A stretch of DNA of 64,000 bases from CAG-791 sp045130475 (GTDB lineage: Bacteria; Bacillota; Clostridia; Lachnospirales; Lachnospiraceae): positions 1-64,000 of the forward strand of contig JBGUPU010000063.1 in NCBI GenBank assembly GCA_045130475.1. The letters run 5' to 3'. This document shows positions 17,767 through 25,399 of the stretch, piece after piece; position 1 is the first letter of the stretch, and every line of letters starts with the position of its first letter. Both the position numbers and the translations under genes were made by a program. The notes beneath the pieces are model-generated. The model had not been told where the DNA came from, made no database searches, and worked only from the letters and a program-made list of their open reading frames with translations.

Positions 17767-18588
17767 TCATTGCTGCTGTTCCTGCTGTTCTTTTTCCTGC
17801 AGCGCACGTTCTTTCCTGCGGCGTCTTTCCTCCAGGCGTTTCTGCCGTTCCATGCGCTTTCTGCGCTTCTCCATGATCTCCGGATTCTCCTGCACAAACT
17901 TTTCATACAGGTCAGGGCGGCGTTCCTTCGTGATCGCCAGAGATTTCTCAAAACGCCACTCCTCTACACGGGCATGGTCACCGCAGAGCAGGACAGGGGG
18001 CACTTCTTTACCGTGCCATACAGCCGGCCTGGAATACTGCGGATATTCCAGAAGGCCGTTCATAAACGAATCCGTATCCGCAGAGTCCGTATTGCCGAGA
18101 ACACCCGGGATCATGCGGGAAACCGCATCAATGATCATCATTGCAGGGAGCTCGCCGCCTGTCAGGACAAAGTCTCCGATGGAAACCTCCTCGACGCCGA
18201 TCTCCTCCAGCGCGCGTGCATCAATTCCTTCATAGTGGCCGCACAGAAGGATCAGTTCCTCTTCCTGAGCAAGTTCCTGTGCCATCCGCTGGTCGAAAGT
18301 CTGTCCCAGCGGTGACATATAGAGCACACGGGCAGGTCTTCCCTGCCGCTCTGTCACCTGCTTCTGCACAGAATTACAGCAGTCAAAAACAGGCTGTGCC
18401 TGCATCAGCATGCCTGCACCGCCTCCGTATGTATAGTCATCAACCCTGTTATGTCGATTTTCGGTAAAGTTTCGTATATCGACTGCGGTAAACTCCACCA
18501 GTCCCTTCCGCGCGGCACGGCCCAGGATACTCTCTCCCAGCACCGATTCCACCATTTCCGGAAACAGTGTCAATACATGAAACCGCAT
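17767..18588 (-). CDS. trmD: tRNA (guanine-37-N1)-methyltransferase TrmD
   Basis: Methylates G37 next to the anticodon of several tRNAs using S-adenosylmethionine, preventing frameshifts. SPOUT knot features are clear: MRFHVLTLFPEM at the start, GGGAGMLMQAQP, and LCGHYEGIDARALEEIGVEEVSIGDFVLTGGE across the cofactor site. The family usually ends near residue 240-250. Here an extra ~30 residues of alternating Arg, Glu, Lys and Gln end in EQQEQQQ. The ATG at 18588 overlaps the rimM stop (TGATG), so the two are translationally coupled. Confidence 0.96.
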   Translation of the reverse strand: MRFHVLTLFPEMVESVLGESILGRAARKGLVEFTAVDIRNFTENRHNRVDDYTYGGGAGMLMQAQPVFDCCNSVQKQVTERQGRPARVLYMSPLGQTFDQRMAQELAQEEELILLCGHYEGIDARALEEIGVEEVSIGDFVLTGGELPAMMIIDAVSRMIPGVLGNTDSADTDSFMNGLLEYPQYSRPAVWHGKEVPPVLLCGDHARVEEWRFEKSLAITKERRPDLYEKFVQENPEIMEKRRKRMERQKRLEERRRRKERALQEKEQQEQQQ

Positions 18589-19100
18589 CACAGATCCTCC
18601 AGGCCATCCATTACATGAACTGTAAGATAGCCCTCTTCAGGCTGCACATCAAGAATACACTCTGAGATCGCGGGAAGCAGGAGATCTTTTTGACCCTCCC
18701 TGCCGACAACATAGACGTCGTTGGCTCCCGTCTCCAGAACTTCTTTCAGCGTTCCGATCTCTGTCCCCTCTTTATCGCGGACAGACAGACCGATCAGATC
18801 CGCCACATAATACTCGTCTTCTTCCAGCGGGATCGCATCCTTGCGCTCCACCAGGAGCGCGCAGCCGCGCAGCTGCTCCACATCCTCGATGCGGTCCATC
18901 CCCTGAAAGGCCAGAATGACAAACTGTTTAAAAAATTTCACACTGCGCACTTTGACACGGCGCTCGGTCTTCTTCTCCTGCAGGATCAGTTCCTTCAGGA
19001 CCCGGAAACGTCCGGGATCATCTGTTGTAGGGAAGACTTTCACTTCTCCGCGGAGACCATGTGTGGAGGTGATCACGCCCACCTGAAAACGTTCCGTCAA
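18588..19100 (-). CDS. rimM: 16S rRNA processing protein RimM
   Basis: Ribosome maturation factor for the 30S head, binding S19. Residues 5-90 are the RimM beta-barrel (FQVGVITSTHGLRGEVKV), and the PRC-barrel follows (YYVADLIGLSVRD). I choose the TTG at 19100: CGGAG stands seven bases before it and the protein then has the usual 170 residues. The frame is open 18 codons further upstream but that stretch has no homology-like features and contains a hairpin. The gene lies between khpA and trmD, as in most Bacillota. Confidence 0.93.
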   Translation of the reverse strand: MTERFQVGVITSTHGLRGEVKVFPTTDDPGRFRVLKELILQEKKTERRVKVRSVKFFKQFVILAFQGMDRIEDVEQLRGCALLVERKDAIPLEEDEYYVADLIGLSVRDKEGTEIGTLKEVLETGANDVYVVGREGQKDLLLPAISECILDVQPEEGYLTVHVMDGLEDL

Positions 19101-19165
19101 TTCTTTACTCCGTTCTTCCAAACATACCGCCCCGGGGCGGCAGCTCGTGTTCACAGACGAACAAA

Positions 19166-19184
19166 GGCGGCGAAAAACGCCGCC
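19166..19184 (-). terminator. GC-rich hairpin between khpA and rimM
   Basis: GGCGGCG and CGCCGCC pair around a five-base loop, 23 bases past the khpA stop; TTTGTT follows on the minus strand. It could end or attenuate the upstream transcript, setting the level of rimM-trmD. A second perfect palindrome, CCGCCCCGGGGCGG, lies at 19127-19140. Confidence 0.45.
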
Positions 19185-19206
19185 CTATTGTTGTCATATA
19201 CAATAC

Positions 19207-19434
19207 TCAATCGATGTCAACATCGATCCGGTAATCTTCCTGTGCAGAGGCGGCCTTGACTACCGACCTGATTGCTCTCGCGATCCTGCCCTGCCTTCCG
19301 ATTACCTTTCCCATGTCCGAAGGCGCCACATGAAGCTGCACCCGTATGTTCCTGCCCTCTTTTTTCTCGGTCACGACTACTTCATCGGGATTATCAACAA
19401 GCGCTTTCGCAATCACTTCAACCAATTCTTTCAT
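19207..19434 (-). CDS. khpA: KH-domain RNA-binding protein KhpA (YlqC)
   Basis: Small RNA-binding protein of 75 residues made almost entirely of one KH domain with the GxxG loop in GKVIGRQGRIARAIRSVV. KhpA works with KhpB/EloR in Gram-positive bacteria and affects cell elongation and division through RNA binding. The ATG at 19434 follows AAGGATT; the frame is open eight codons further up without a better site. It lies between rpsP and rimM, the standard position. Confidence 0.93.
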   Translation of the reverse strand: MKELVEVIAKALVDNPDEVVVTEKKEGRNIRVQLHVAPSDMGKVIGRQGRIARAIRSVVKAASAQEDYRIDVDID

Positions 19435-19522
19435 AGACAATCCTTCTAGACCCGGCACAGCCCGTGCCGGACCTCGTTGTCAGGCGGATATAAAAACAAT
19501 GCGTATATCGTCCGCAGAATTC

Positions 19523-19765
19523 TTATTTAATACCTGCCTGCTTGAACAGTTTTTTGACCACGGTTGTAGGCTGAGCACCGTTCTTGAGCCATTTCTTAGC
19601 TGCCTCGACATCAACATCAACAGTGCCGGGATCTGTGTTGGGGTTGTAGTGTCCGATTGTGTCGATCGCTCTGCCATCTCTGGGAGTGGAAGCATCTGCG
19701 ACGACGATTCTGTAAAGCGGGACTTTCTTCTCACCGATTCTTGTAAGTCTGATTTTAACTGCCAT
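19523..19765 (-). CDS. rpsP: 30S ribosomal protein S16
   Basis: Ribosomal protein S16 of the 30S body. The 80-residue product MAVKIRLTRIGEKKVPLYR...FKQAGIK matches the family over its full length, with YRIVVADASTPRDGR as the core motif. A GAGGAGG site precedes the ATG. It lies between ffh and khpA. Confidence 0.97.
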   Translation of the reverse strand: MAVKIRLTRIGEKKVPLYRIVVADASTPRDGRAIDTIGHYNPNTDPGTVDVDVEAAKKWLKNGAQPTTVVKKLFKQAGIK

Positions 19766-19827
19766 TATTTTTTTCCTCCTCGTTCTAATGCGCCGGTCCT
19801 GCCTGCGCGCTTTTTTACGTTTTTATA

Positions 19828-21219
19828 TCAAAAGGGGAATCCTCCCCGTCTTGAACCACCCATGCCGCCGAACATACCGGAGAGAGGATTTCTCCCGCGG
19901 CGCCGGCCGCCCATACCGCCCATCTGCTTCATCATCTTCTGCATCTGGGTGAACTGTTTGATGAAACGGTTGACCGTCGCGATATCACATCCCGATCCCT
20001 TCGCTATCCTGAACTTGCGCTGCGGAGTAAGGATCTTGGGATTGGCACGCTCCTGAGGAGTCATACTCAGGATGATGGCCTCTGTCTGCTTGAGCTGTTT
20101 CTCGTCGATCGCTCCCTCGAGCATATCCTTGCTCATTCCCATTCCGGGAAGCATGGAGAGGATGCTGGACATACCGCCCATCTTGCGCATCTGTTTCATG
20201 CTCTCGAGATAATCGTTGAAGTCAAATCTGCCCTTGCGGACACGGCCGACCATGTCGCGGCTCTTCTCTTCGTCCTCTTTATCCAGGGCTTCCTGCGCCT
20301 TGTCGATCAGGGTAAGTACATCGCCCATACCGAGAATGCGGCTGGCCATGCGGTCCGGATAAAACTGCTCAAGGTCGGAGAGCTTTTCTCCCATACCAAT
20401 ATACAGGATCGGCCGGCCTGTGACCGCCTTGATCGAGAGGGCGGCACCGCCTCTGGTATCGCCGTCCATCTTGGTGAGGATCACGCCGTCAACGCCGACC
20501 TTCTCATCGAAGGTCTTTGCCACATTGACTGCTTCCTGGCCGGTCATGGCGTCAACGACCAGTACGGTCTGATTCACTGTGACGGCCTCTTTGATATCGG
20601 AGAGCTCCTGCATCATGGCTTCGTCAATCTGCAGACGGCCTGCCGTATCCAGGATGACAACTGTCTCGCCGTTGTCCCTGGCATGTTTCATGGCAGCCTG
20701 CGCGATCTGCGCCGGTTTTGTCCCGTCTTCCAGTGCGAAGACATCGACACCCTGCTTCTCGCCGTTGACCTGCAGCTGTTTGATCGCAGCCGGACGATAG
20801 ACGTCCAGAGCCACCAGCAAAGGCTTGCGGCCCTTGGATTTGAACTTGCCCGCCAGCTTGGCAGCGGTCGTCGTCTTACCTGCACCCTGCAGACCAGCCA
20901 TCATGATGACGGTGGCTTCCCTGCCGGGCTGCAGCTGGATCTCGGTCGTCTCGGAGCCCATCAGCTCGGTCATCTCCTCATTGACGATCTTGATGACCAT
21001 CTGTCCGGGATTCAGACCGTTCATGACATCGGCGCCAATCGCCCTCTCCTGAACGGAGGAGACAAACTTTTTGACGACCTTGAAATTGACATCTGCCTCA
21101 AGAAGCGCCATCTTGACTTCCCGCATGGCGGTCTTTACATCGCTCTCGGTCAGACGTCCCTTGCCGCTGAGATTCCGGAACACCTCATTCAATTTATCGG
21201 TCAGATTCTCAAATGCCAT
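19828..21219 (-). CDS. ffh: Signal recognition particle GTPase Ffh
   Basis: Protein subunit of the signal recognition particle, which binds signal sequences at the ribosome and delivers them to FtsY. The 463 residues show the N domain (1-85), the G domain with P-loop GLQGAGKTTTAAKL near residue 110, DTAGRLQIDE and TKMDGDTRGGAA, and the M domain rich in methionine and glycine (GGMSSILSMLPGMGMSKDM, and a Gly/Met/Arg C-terminus). The ATG overlaps the ylxM stop (TAATG), a standard coupling with ylxM. Confidence 0.97.
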   Translation of the reverse strand: MAFENLTDKLNEVFRNLSGKGRLTESDVKTAMREVKMALLEADVNFKVVKKFVSSVQERAIGADVMNGLNPGQMVIKIVNEEMTELMGSETTEIQLQPGREATVIMMAGLQGAGKTTTAAKLAGKFKSKGRKPLLVALDVYRPAAIKQLQVNGEKQGVDVFALEDGTKPAQIAQAAMKHARDNGETVVILDTAGRLQIDEAMMQELSDIKEAVTVNQTVLVVDAMTGQEAVNVAKTFDEKVGVDGVILTKMDGDTRGGAALSIKAVTGRPILYIGMGEKLSDLEQFYPDRMASRILGMGDVLTLIDKAQEALDKEDEEKSRDMVGRVRKGRFDFNDYLESMKQMRKMGGMSSILSMLPGMGMSKDMLEGAIDEKQLKQTEAIILSMTPQERANPKILTPQRKFRIAKGSGCDIATVNRFIKQFTQMQKMMKQMGGMGGRRRGRNPLSGMFGGMGGSRRGGFPF

Positions 21220-21560
21220 TAACTGAGATCCTTTCTGATCCTGTCTGCAATGACGCGGGCGCAGTCGGCCAGTTCTTCACGGCTTTCTGCAGTATCCGCT
21301 GCTGCTGCGAGATCATCGGCGGCTTCGCTCAGATTCCTGAACCGCCGGATCATGCCCAGCTTGTTCTCATATCTGTGCATGAGTGCCGTCGTTCTGCGGA
21401 TGAGATCGTGCACCGCCTGGCGGCTGATCCCTTCCTGCTCGGCTATCTCATTGTAGGAGAGATTCTCGTAAACCGCCTGTTCATAGATTTTCTGCTGATG
21501 TGCTGTAAGAAGCTGCCCGTAAAAGTCATACAGCAGCCCCTGCTCTACGATTTTTTCCAT
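21219..21560 (-). CDS. ylxM: UPF0122 family protein YlxM
   Basis: Small helix-turn-helix protein (113 residues) thought to assist the signal recognition particle. The sequence LLYDFYGQLLTAHQQKIYEQ and a sigma-70 region 4-like helix-turn-helix (YNEIAEQEGISRQAVHDLIRRT) are typical. It is coupled to ffh. The promoter at 21570-21598 predicts a transcript start only a few bases before the ATG at 21560, so the messenger may be nearly leaderless. No internal in-frame start would preserve the conserved N-terminus. Confidence 0.93.
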   Translation of the reverse strand: MEKIVEQGLLYDFYGQLLTAHQQKIYEQAVYENLSYNEIAEQEGISRQAVHDLIRRTTALMHRYENKLGMIRRFRNLSEAADDLAAAADTAESREELADCARVIADRIRKDLS

Positions 21561-21569
21561 ACCTGTGCT

Positions 21570-21598
21570 ATTTTAACCATGTAACAAGTGGTTGTCAA
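21570..21598 (-). promoter_or_regulatory. Strong promoter of the ylxM-ffh-rpsP-khpA-rimM-trmD operon
   Basis: Minus-strand TTGACA and TAAAAT are separated by exactly 17 bases. The -10 element ends ten bases before the ylxM ATG, so the start of transcription should fall within about three bases of the start codon. Confidence 0.8.
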
Positions 21599-21854
21599 GC
21601 AAAAATTCTTGACTATTTAAAAGTTTTTCTCCTGTGCTGCCGGCAAATCCCTGTCCCTTTCGCCAAAAACACGTCCTGCAGCCGGCATACTCTGCTCTCA
21701 GCCAGATAAACCTGCGCTGTCAGCATCTTCTGCCCCTGCCGCAAAACGTGTTCCGGTAAGTAAATCTTCTTTAGTTGAGTATTAACGGGCTGCGTATGAA
21801 CTGAATCAGGCATGAACCGATCAGCTGTTAACAGCCAAATATACTGTAGCTCAT

Positions 21855-23042
21855 TTACTGGGAATCATCTTCCGGGTCGGGGATGATAACGCGCGCGTAC
21901 AGGATTGATTTTCCGGGAACGCCCTCCATATTGCCTTCCGCGCTGTATTCCCAGAAGGAAAAACTGTAAGGAGAGCTGGGAGACTCCTCGTGGTCGATCA
22001 GCCACCTGTCATAGTCCGAAAGAGATTCCAGATCGATCTGCGCCGCGCTGGAATACAGACCTGCACCGATCACAGGACTCAGTCCATATTCCTGCGCCAT
22101 TCTGCAGAGCGCTTTTATGCTTTTGGTCCATTCCGCCTTGTCTTCTCCGTCATCGGAGAGTTCCTCCTGTGTGCGGATCCTGAGGATAAGAGCCGGATCG
22201 ATCGCGCCCTCCTGTTTCAGGGTCTGTGCAGAGGCATCCTCCGTACTCCCGGAGCCCGTCTCATCAGCCGGAGCCGTAATGGCAGACCGGCCGGATCCTT
22301 TTCCCGCCTCCCCGGCGGGGAGCTCCAGGACTCCATACAGATCCGTCATCTCCCTGACAGCATTAAAGGCCTCCACTACAGCCTCTTTCCCGGCGGGCTC
22401 CTCCACTTCCAGACAGAAGCTGATGCGTTTTCCTTTCGCGACGGCCTTCTCACAGTTTCTTTCGAACTGCTGATCCCGGACAAAACGGTTTCCCTGAAGA
22501 ATTCCTGCTGTGACAGCGGCCTCCTCGATCCCGCTGCCCGCCAGACGTTCCCAGTCGATCCTGCCGTTGTTGTCCGACAGAAGGATCCCCCGGCTGATCT
22601 GCACGGACGGCAGATCTCCTGAGAAGACGACCATGCCCTCGTCCTGGCTCAGCGTTCCCGGCGTAAAGGGGTTTTTCTCCACCTCATCGGCGAGAGGATA
22701 AAAATAATACTTTCCGCCGCTGACCACGACAATACTGTCGTCGAAAATTTCCCGCAGCATCTGTGTGGTGCTCCTGCCGGATGCAAGAGAGGACTGGATT
22801 TCCAGCAGAAGATCGTTGCGCGCATTCTCGGCGGCATTTTCCTCAAGCAGCTCAATCTGCCTTTTGGTATATAAGCGGCGGATTCCATCTGTGCCGTAGG
22901 TGCGCAGTCTGAAAAAGACAATCAGCGCAAACAGCAGCGAGACAATGGTCAGGCCGCTCAGGAAAATGATATTGGCCAGGTAGAGCGAACGCTTCCTGTT
23001 CGGATTCTCCGCAGACTCCTGATTTTTATTCATCTGACTCAT
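21855..23042 (-). CDS. Membrane-anchored GH25-like protein, probably degenerate
   Basis: A 395-residue protein with a short cytoplasmic N-terminus, one membrane span (about 22-46) and an extracellular region. The C-terminal ~230 residues resemble a GH25 (lysozyme-like) barrel: GRIDWERLAGSGIEEAAVTAG near the first strand, a central strand ILRIRTQEEL, and the closing YDRWLIDHE...YSFSFWEYSAEGNMEGVPGKS, similar to the WQYS/G-V-x-G end of GH25 enzymes. The usual DVS/DxE catalytic strands are not clear and a low-complexity Ala/Gly/Ser insert interrupts the barrel, so it may bind rather than cut. It lies 29 bases after ilvA, in an interruption of the ftsY-ylxM order. No known function. Confidence 0.55.
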   Translation of the reverse strand: MSQMNKNQESAENPNRKRSLYLANIIFLSGLTIVSLLFALIVFFRLRTYGTDGIRRLYTKRQIELLEENAAENARNDLLLEIQSSLASGRSTTQMLREIFDDSIVVVSGGKYYFYPLADEVEKNPFTPGTLSQDEGMVVFSGDLPSVQISRGILLSDNNGRIDWERLAGSGIEEAAVTAGILQGNRFVRDQQFERNCEKAVAKGKRISFCLEVEEPAGKEAVVEAFNAVREMTDLYGVLELPAGEAGKGSGRSAITAPADETGSGSTEDASAQTLKQEGAIDPALILRIRTQEELSDDGEDKAEWTKSIKALCRMAQEYGLSPVIGAGLYSSAAQIDLESLSDYDRWLIDHEESPSSPYSFSFWEYSAEGNMEGVPGKSILYARVIIPDPEDDSQ

Positions 23043-23071
23043 CTTTTTTACCTGTTAAGCGAAAAACGTTT

Positions 23072-24343
23072 TCAGCTTCTCGTCTTGACAAGACGCGGCT
23101 TGAAGCCGTTTTTCTCCAGAATGGAGATAATTTCTTTCTTATGCTCTGTACCGAAGGCTTCCAGAGTGATGCGGAGTTCCACAGCCGCATTCCGGTTGAT
23201 GCTGACGAACTGGTTGTGCTCGAGCTTGATGACATTGCCGTTTGCCTCCGCGATCAGACCGGAAACGCTGTGCAGCATGCCGGGCTTGTCGGGAAGCAGC
23301 ACAGAGACCGTAAAGATACGGTCCCTCAGGATCAGGCCCTGCTGCACGACGGAAGACATAGTGATGACATCCATGTTGCCGCCGCTGAGGACGCTGACAA
23401 CTTTTTTGTCCCTGCAGTCGACATGACGAAGGGCCGCCACTGTCAGAAGACCGGAATTTTCAACGACCATCTTGTGGTTTTCGACCATGTCCAGGAAGGC
23501 CGTGACCAGCTCCTGATCCGGAATTGTGACGATTTCATCCAGATTTTTCTGCAGGTAAGGGAAGATCCTGCTGCCCGGTGTTTTGACTGCCGTGCCGTCC
23601 GCAATCGTGTTGACCGTGGGCAGTGTCACTACTCTGCCCGCCTCAAAAGAAGCTTTCAGGCAGGCCGCCCCCTCGGGCTCCACGCCGATGACCTTTACAT
23701 TGGGCTTAAGATACTTGGCAAGGCAGGACACACCCGTCGCCAGACCGCCGCCTCCTACAGGGACCAGGATGATATCCACCAGGGGCAGGTCCTTGATGAT
23801 CTCCATGGCGATAGTTCCCTGTCCGGTCGCGACATCGGGATCATCAAAGGGATGGATAAAAGTGTATCCATTCTCCTCAGCCAGCTTTGCGGCATAGCCC
23901 GCGGCATCATCATAAACATCACCGTACAGAACCACCTCGGCGCCCAGGGCCTTGGTCCTGTTCACCTTGATCAGAGGGGTCGTCGTAGGCATGACGATGA
24001 CTGCCCTGGCGCCGCATTCCCGCGCCGCGTAAGCAACTCCCTGTGCATGATTGCCTGCAGATGCCGTGATCAGGCCTCGCTCCCGCTCTTCCGGTGTCAG
24101 AGTGCTGATCTTGTAATACGCACCGCGAACCTTATAGGCGCCTGTGCGCTGCATATTCTCCGGCTTCAGATAGACCTTCCCGCCTGTATGCTCGCTGAAA
24201 TAATCTGAATAAATAAGCTCTGTGTCCAGGGTCACACGGCTGACTGCTTCACAGGCCTCCTCAAATTTCTTTAAGGTCAGGAACTGATTCTGCTGCCCTT
24301 CGTGCTCTTCGTGCTTTCCGTGTTCCGTATCTTTCTGTCCCAT
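23072..24343 (-). CDS. ilvA: Threonine ammonia-lyase (threonine dehydratase) with ACT domain
   Basis: PLP enzyme converting threonine to 2-oxobutyrate and ammonia, the entry to isoleucine synthesis or threonine breakdown. The PLP-lysine lies in RTGAYKVRGAYY, the phosphate loop is PVGGGGLATG, and SGGNMD ends the catalytic domain near residue 325. A single C-terminal ACT-like domain (SVLLPDKPGMLHSVSGLIAEANG) suggests amino-acid control. The first ~20 residues are rich in His, Glu and Gln. The gene interrupts the usual ftsY-ylxM order. A TATAAT box lies in the 96-base gap upstream but without a good -35. Confidence 0.93.
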   Translation of the reverse strand: MGQKDTEHGKHEEHEGQQNQFLTLKKFEEACEAVSRVTLDTELIYSDYFSEHTGGKVYLKPENMQRTGAYKVRGAYYKISTLTPEERERGLITASAGNHAQGVAYAARECGARAVIVMPTTTPLIKVNRTKALGAEVVLYGDVYDDAAGYAAKLAEENGYTFIHPFDDPDVATGQGTIAMEIIKDLPLVDIILVPVGGGGLATGVSCLAKYLKPNVKVIGVEPEGAACLKASFEAGRVVTLPTVNTIADGTAVKTPGSRIFPYLQKNLDEIVTIPDQELVTAFLDMVENHKMVVENSGLLTVAALRHVDCRDKKVVSVLSGGNMDVITMSSVVQQGLILRDRIFTVSVLLPDKPGMLHSVSGLIAEANGNVIKLEHNQFVSINRNAAVELRITLEAFGTEHKKEIISILEKNGFKPRLVKTRS

Positions 24344-24439
24344 TCTGTACTTCTTTCTAATTGCGTTTATTATAGTAAATTTTCTCAGGTATTTTTATTC
24401 AGCCGGTATGCGGTCCGGTCCCGGTGAGGCCTGAACGGC

Positions 24440-25354
24440 TTAATCCCTGTAGAACAGGGCATCTACATATTCATCCGGATTGAACCGCTGCAGATCCTCG
24501 ATCTTCTCTCCCACACCGATAAATTTCACAGGCACACCGACTTCGGACTGGACCGCGATCGCGATACCGCCCTTGGCTGTGCCGTCCATCTTGGTCAGAA
24601 TGATTCCGGTGAGGTTGGTCACAGAGGCAAACTCCCTGGCCTGGGAGACAGCGTTCTGGCCGGTCGCCGCGTCAAGAACGACCCAGTTTTCACGGTAACA
24701 GCCGGGAAACTCACGAGTGATGATGCGGTCGATCTTGGAGAGCTCATTCATGAGATTCTTCTTATTATGAAGACGGCCGGCCGTGTCGCAAAGGAGAATA
24801 TCGATCTTGCGGGCTTTGGCGGCCTGCACAGCATCATATACGACGCTGGCCGGATCCGAGCCCTCTTTGCCGCCGATGATATCGACCCCGGCGCGGCGCG
24901 CCCACTCAGTGAGCTGCTCGTTGGCAGCAGCGCGGAAGGTATCTGCGGAAGCGATCAGGACTCTCTTTCCCTGGCTCTTATAATTGGCGGCAAGCTTTCC
25001 GATGGAAGTTGTCTTGCCCACTCCGTTGACACCGATCACCAGGACGACTGCGGGGCCTTTCTCAAAATCATAGGCATCTTTGGGCTGCTTCATCCTGTCG
25101 CGGATGCCCATGATCAGCTCCTGCCTGCAGTCGGCGGCGTAACGGATGCGCTCCGCGCGCACTTCCTCGCGCAGATGATCCAGAAGATCCTCGGTGGTCT
25201 TTACACCGATGTCGCCCATGATCATAGTCTCTTCCAGTTCGTCATAGAAATCCTCGGTGACCTTCTCATAGGAATTGAAGATCTGGTCCATGCCGTCTGT
25301 AAAGTTGTCCCTTGTTTTTTTCAGGCCTTCCTTGAGTTTATCAAAAAATCCCAT
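24440..25354 (-). CDS. ftsY: Signal recognition particle receptor FtsY
   Basis: GTPase that receives the signal recognition particle at the membrane and hands ribosomes to SecYEG. The 304 residues hold the N domain (MGFFDKLKEGLKKTRDNF start) and a G domain with P-loop GVNGVGKTTSIGKL, DTAGRLHNK and TKMDGTAKGG. There is no acidic A domain, as is usual for Bacillota. An AGGAGG site precedes the ATG. It follows smc by 45 bases. Confidence 0.97.
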   Translation of the reverse strand: MGFFDKLKEGLKKTRDNFTDGMDQIFNSYEKVTEDFYDELEETMIMGDIGVKTTEDLLDHLREEVRAERIRYAADCRQELIMGIRDRMKQPKDAYDFEKGPAVVLVIGVNGVGKTTSIGKLAANYKSQGKRVLIASADTFRAAANEQLTEWARRAGVDIIGGKEGSDPASVVYDAVQAAKARKIDILLCDTAGRLHNKKNLMNELSKIDRIITREFPGCYRENWVVLDAATGQNAVSQAREFASVTNLTGIILTKMDGTAKGGIAIAVQSEVGVPVKFIGVGEKIEDLQRFNPDEYVDALFYRD

Positions 25355-25399
25355 TCTTCCTCCTGTTTCTATTATATATAAAATGAAATATCATCTTGT

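Noticed and set aside
19127..19140. Perfect palindrome CCGCCCCGGGGCGG as an operator
   Set aside because: It lies just before the rimM start with no sign of a regulator; GC-rich self-complementarity can arise by chance.
21613..21813. 66-codon minus-strand frame between the ylxM promoter and the GH25-like gene
   Set aside because: No ribosome site and no recognisable features; the 294-base gap holds only the promoter.
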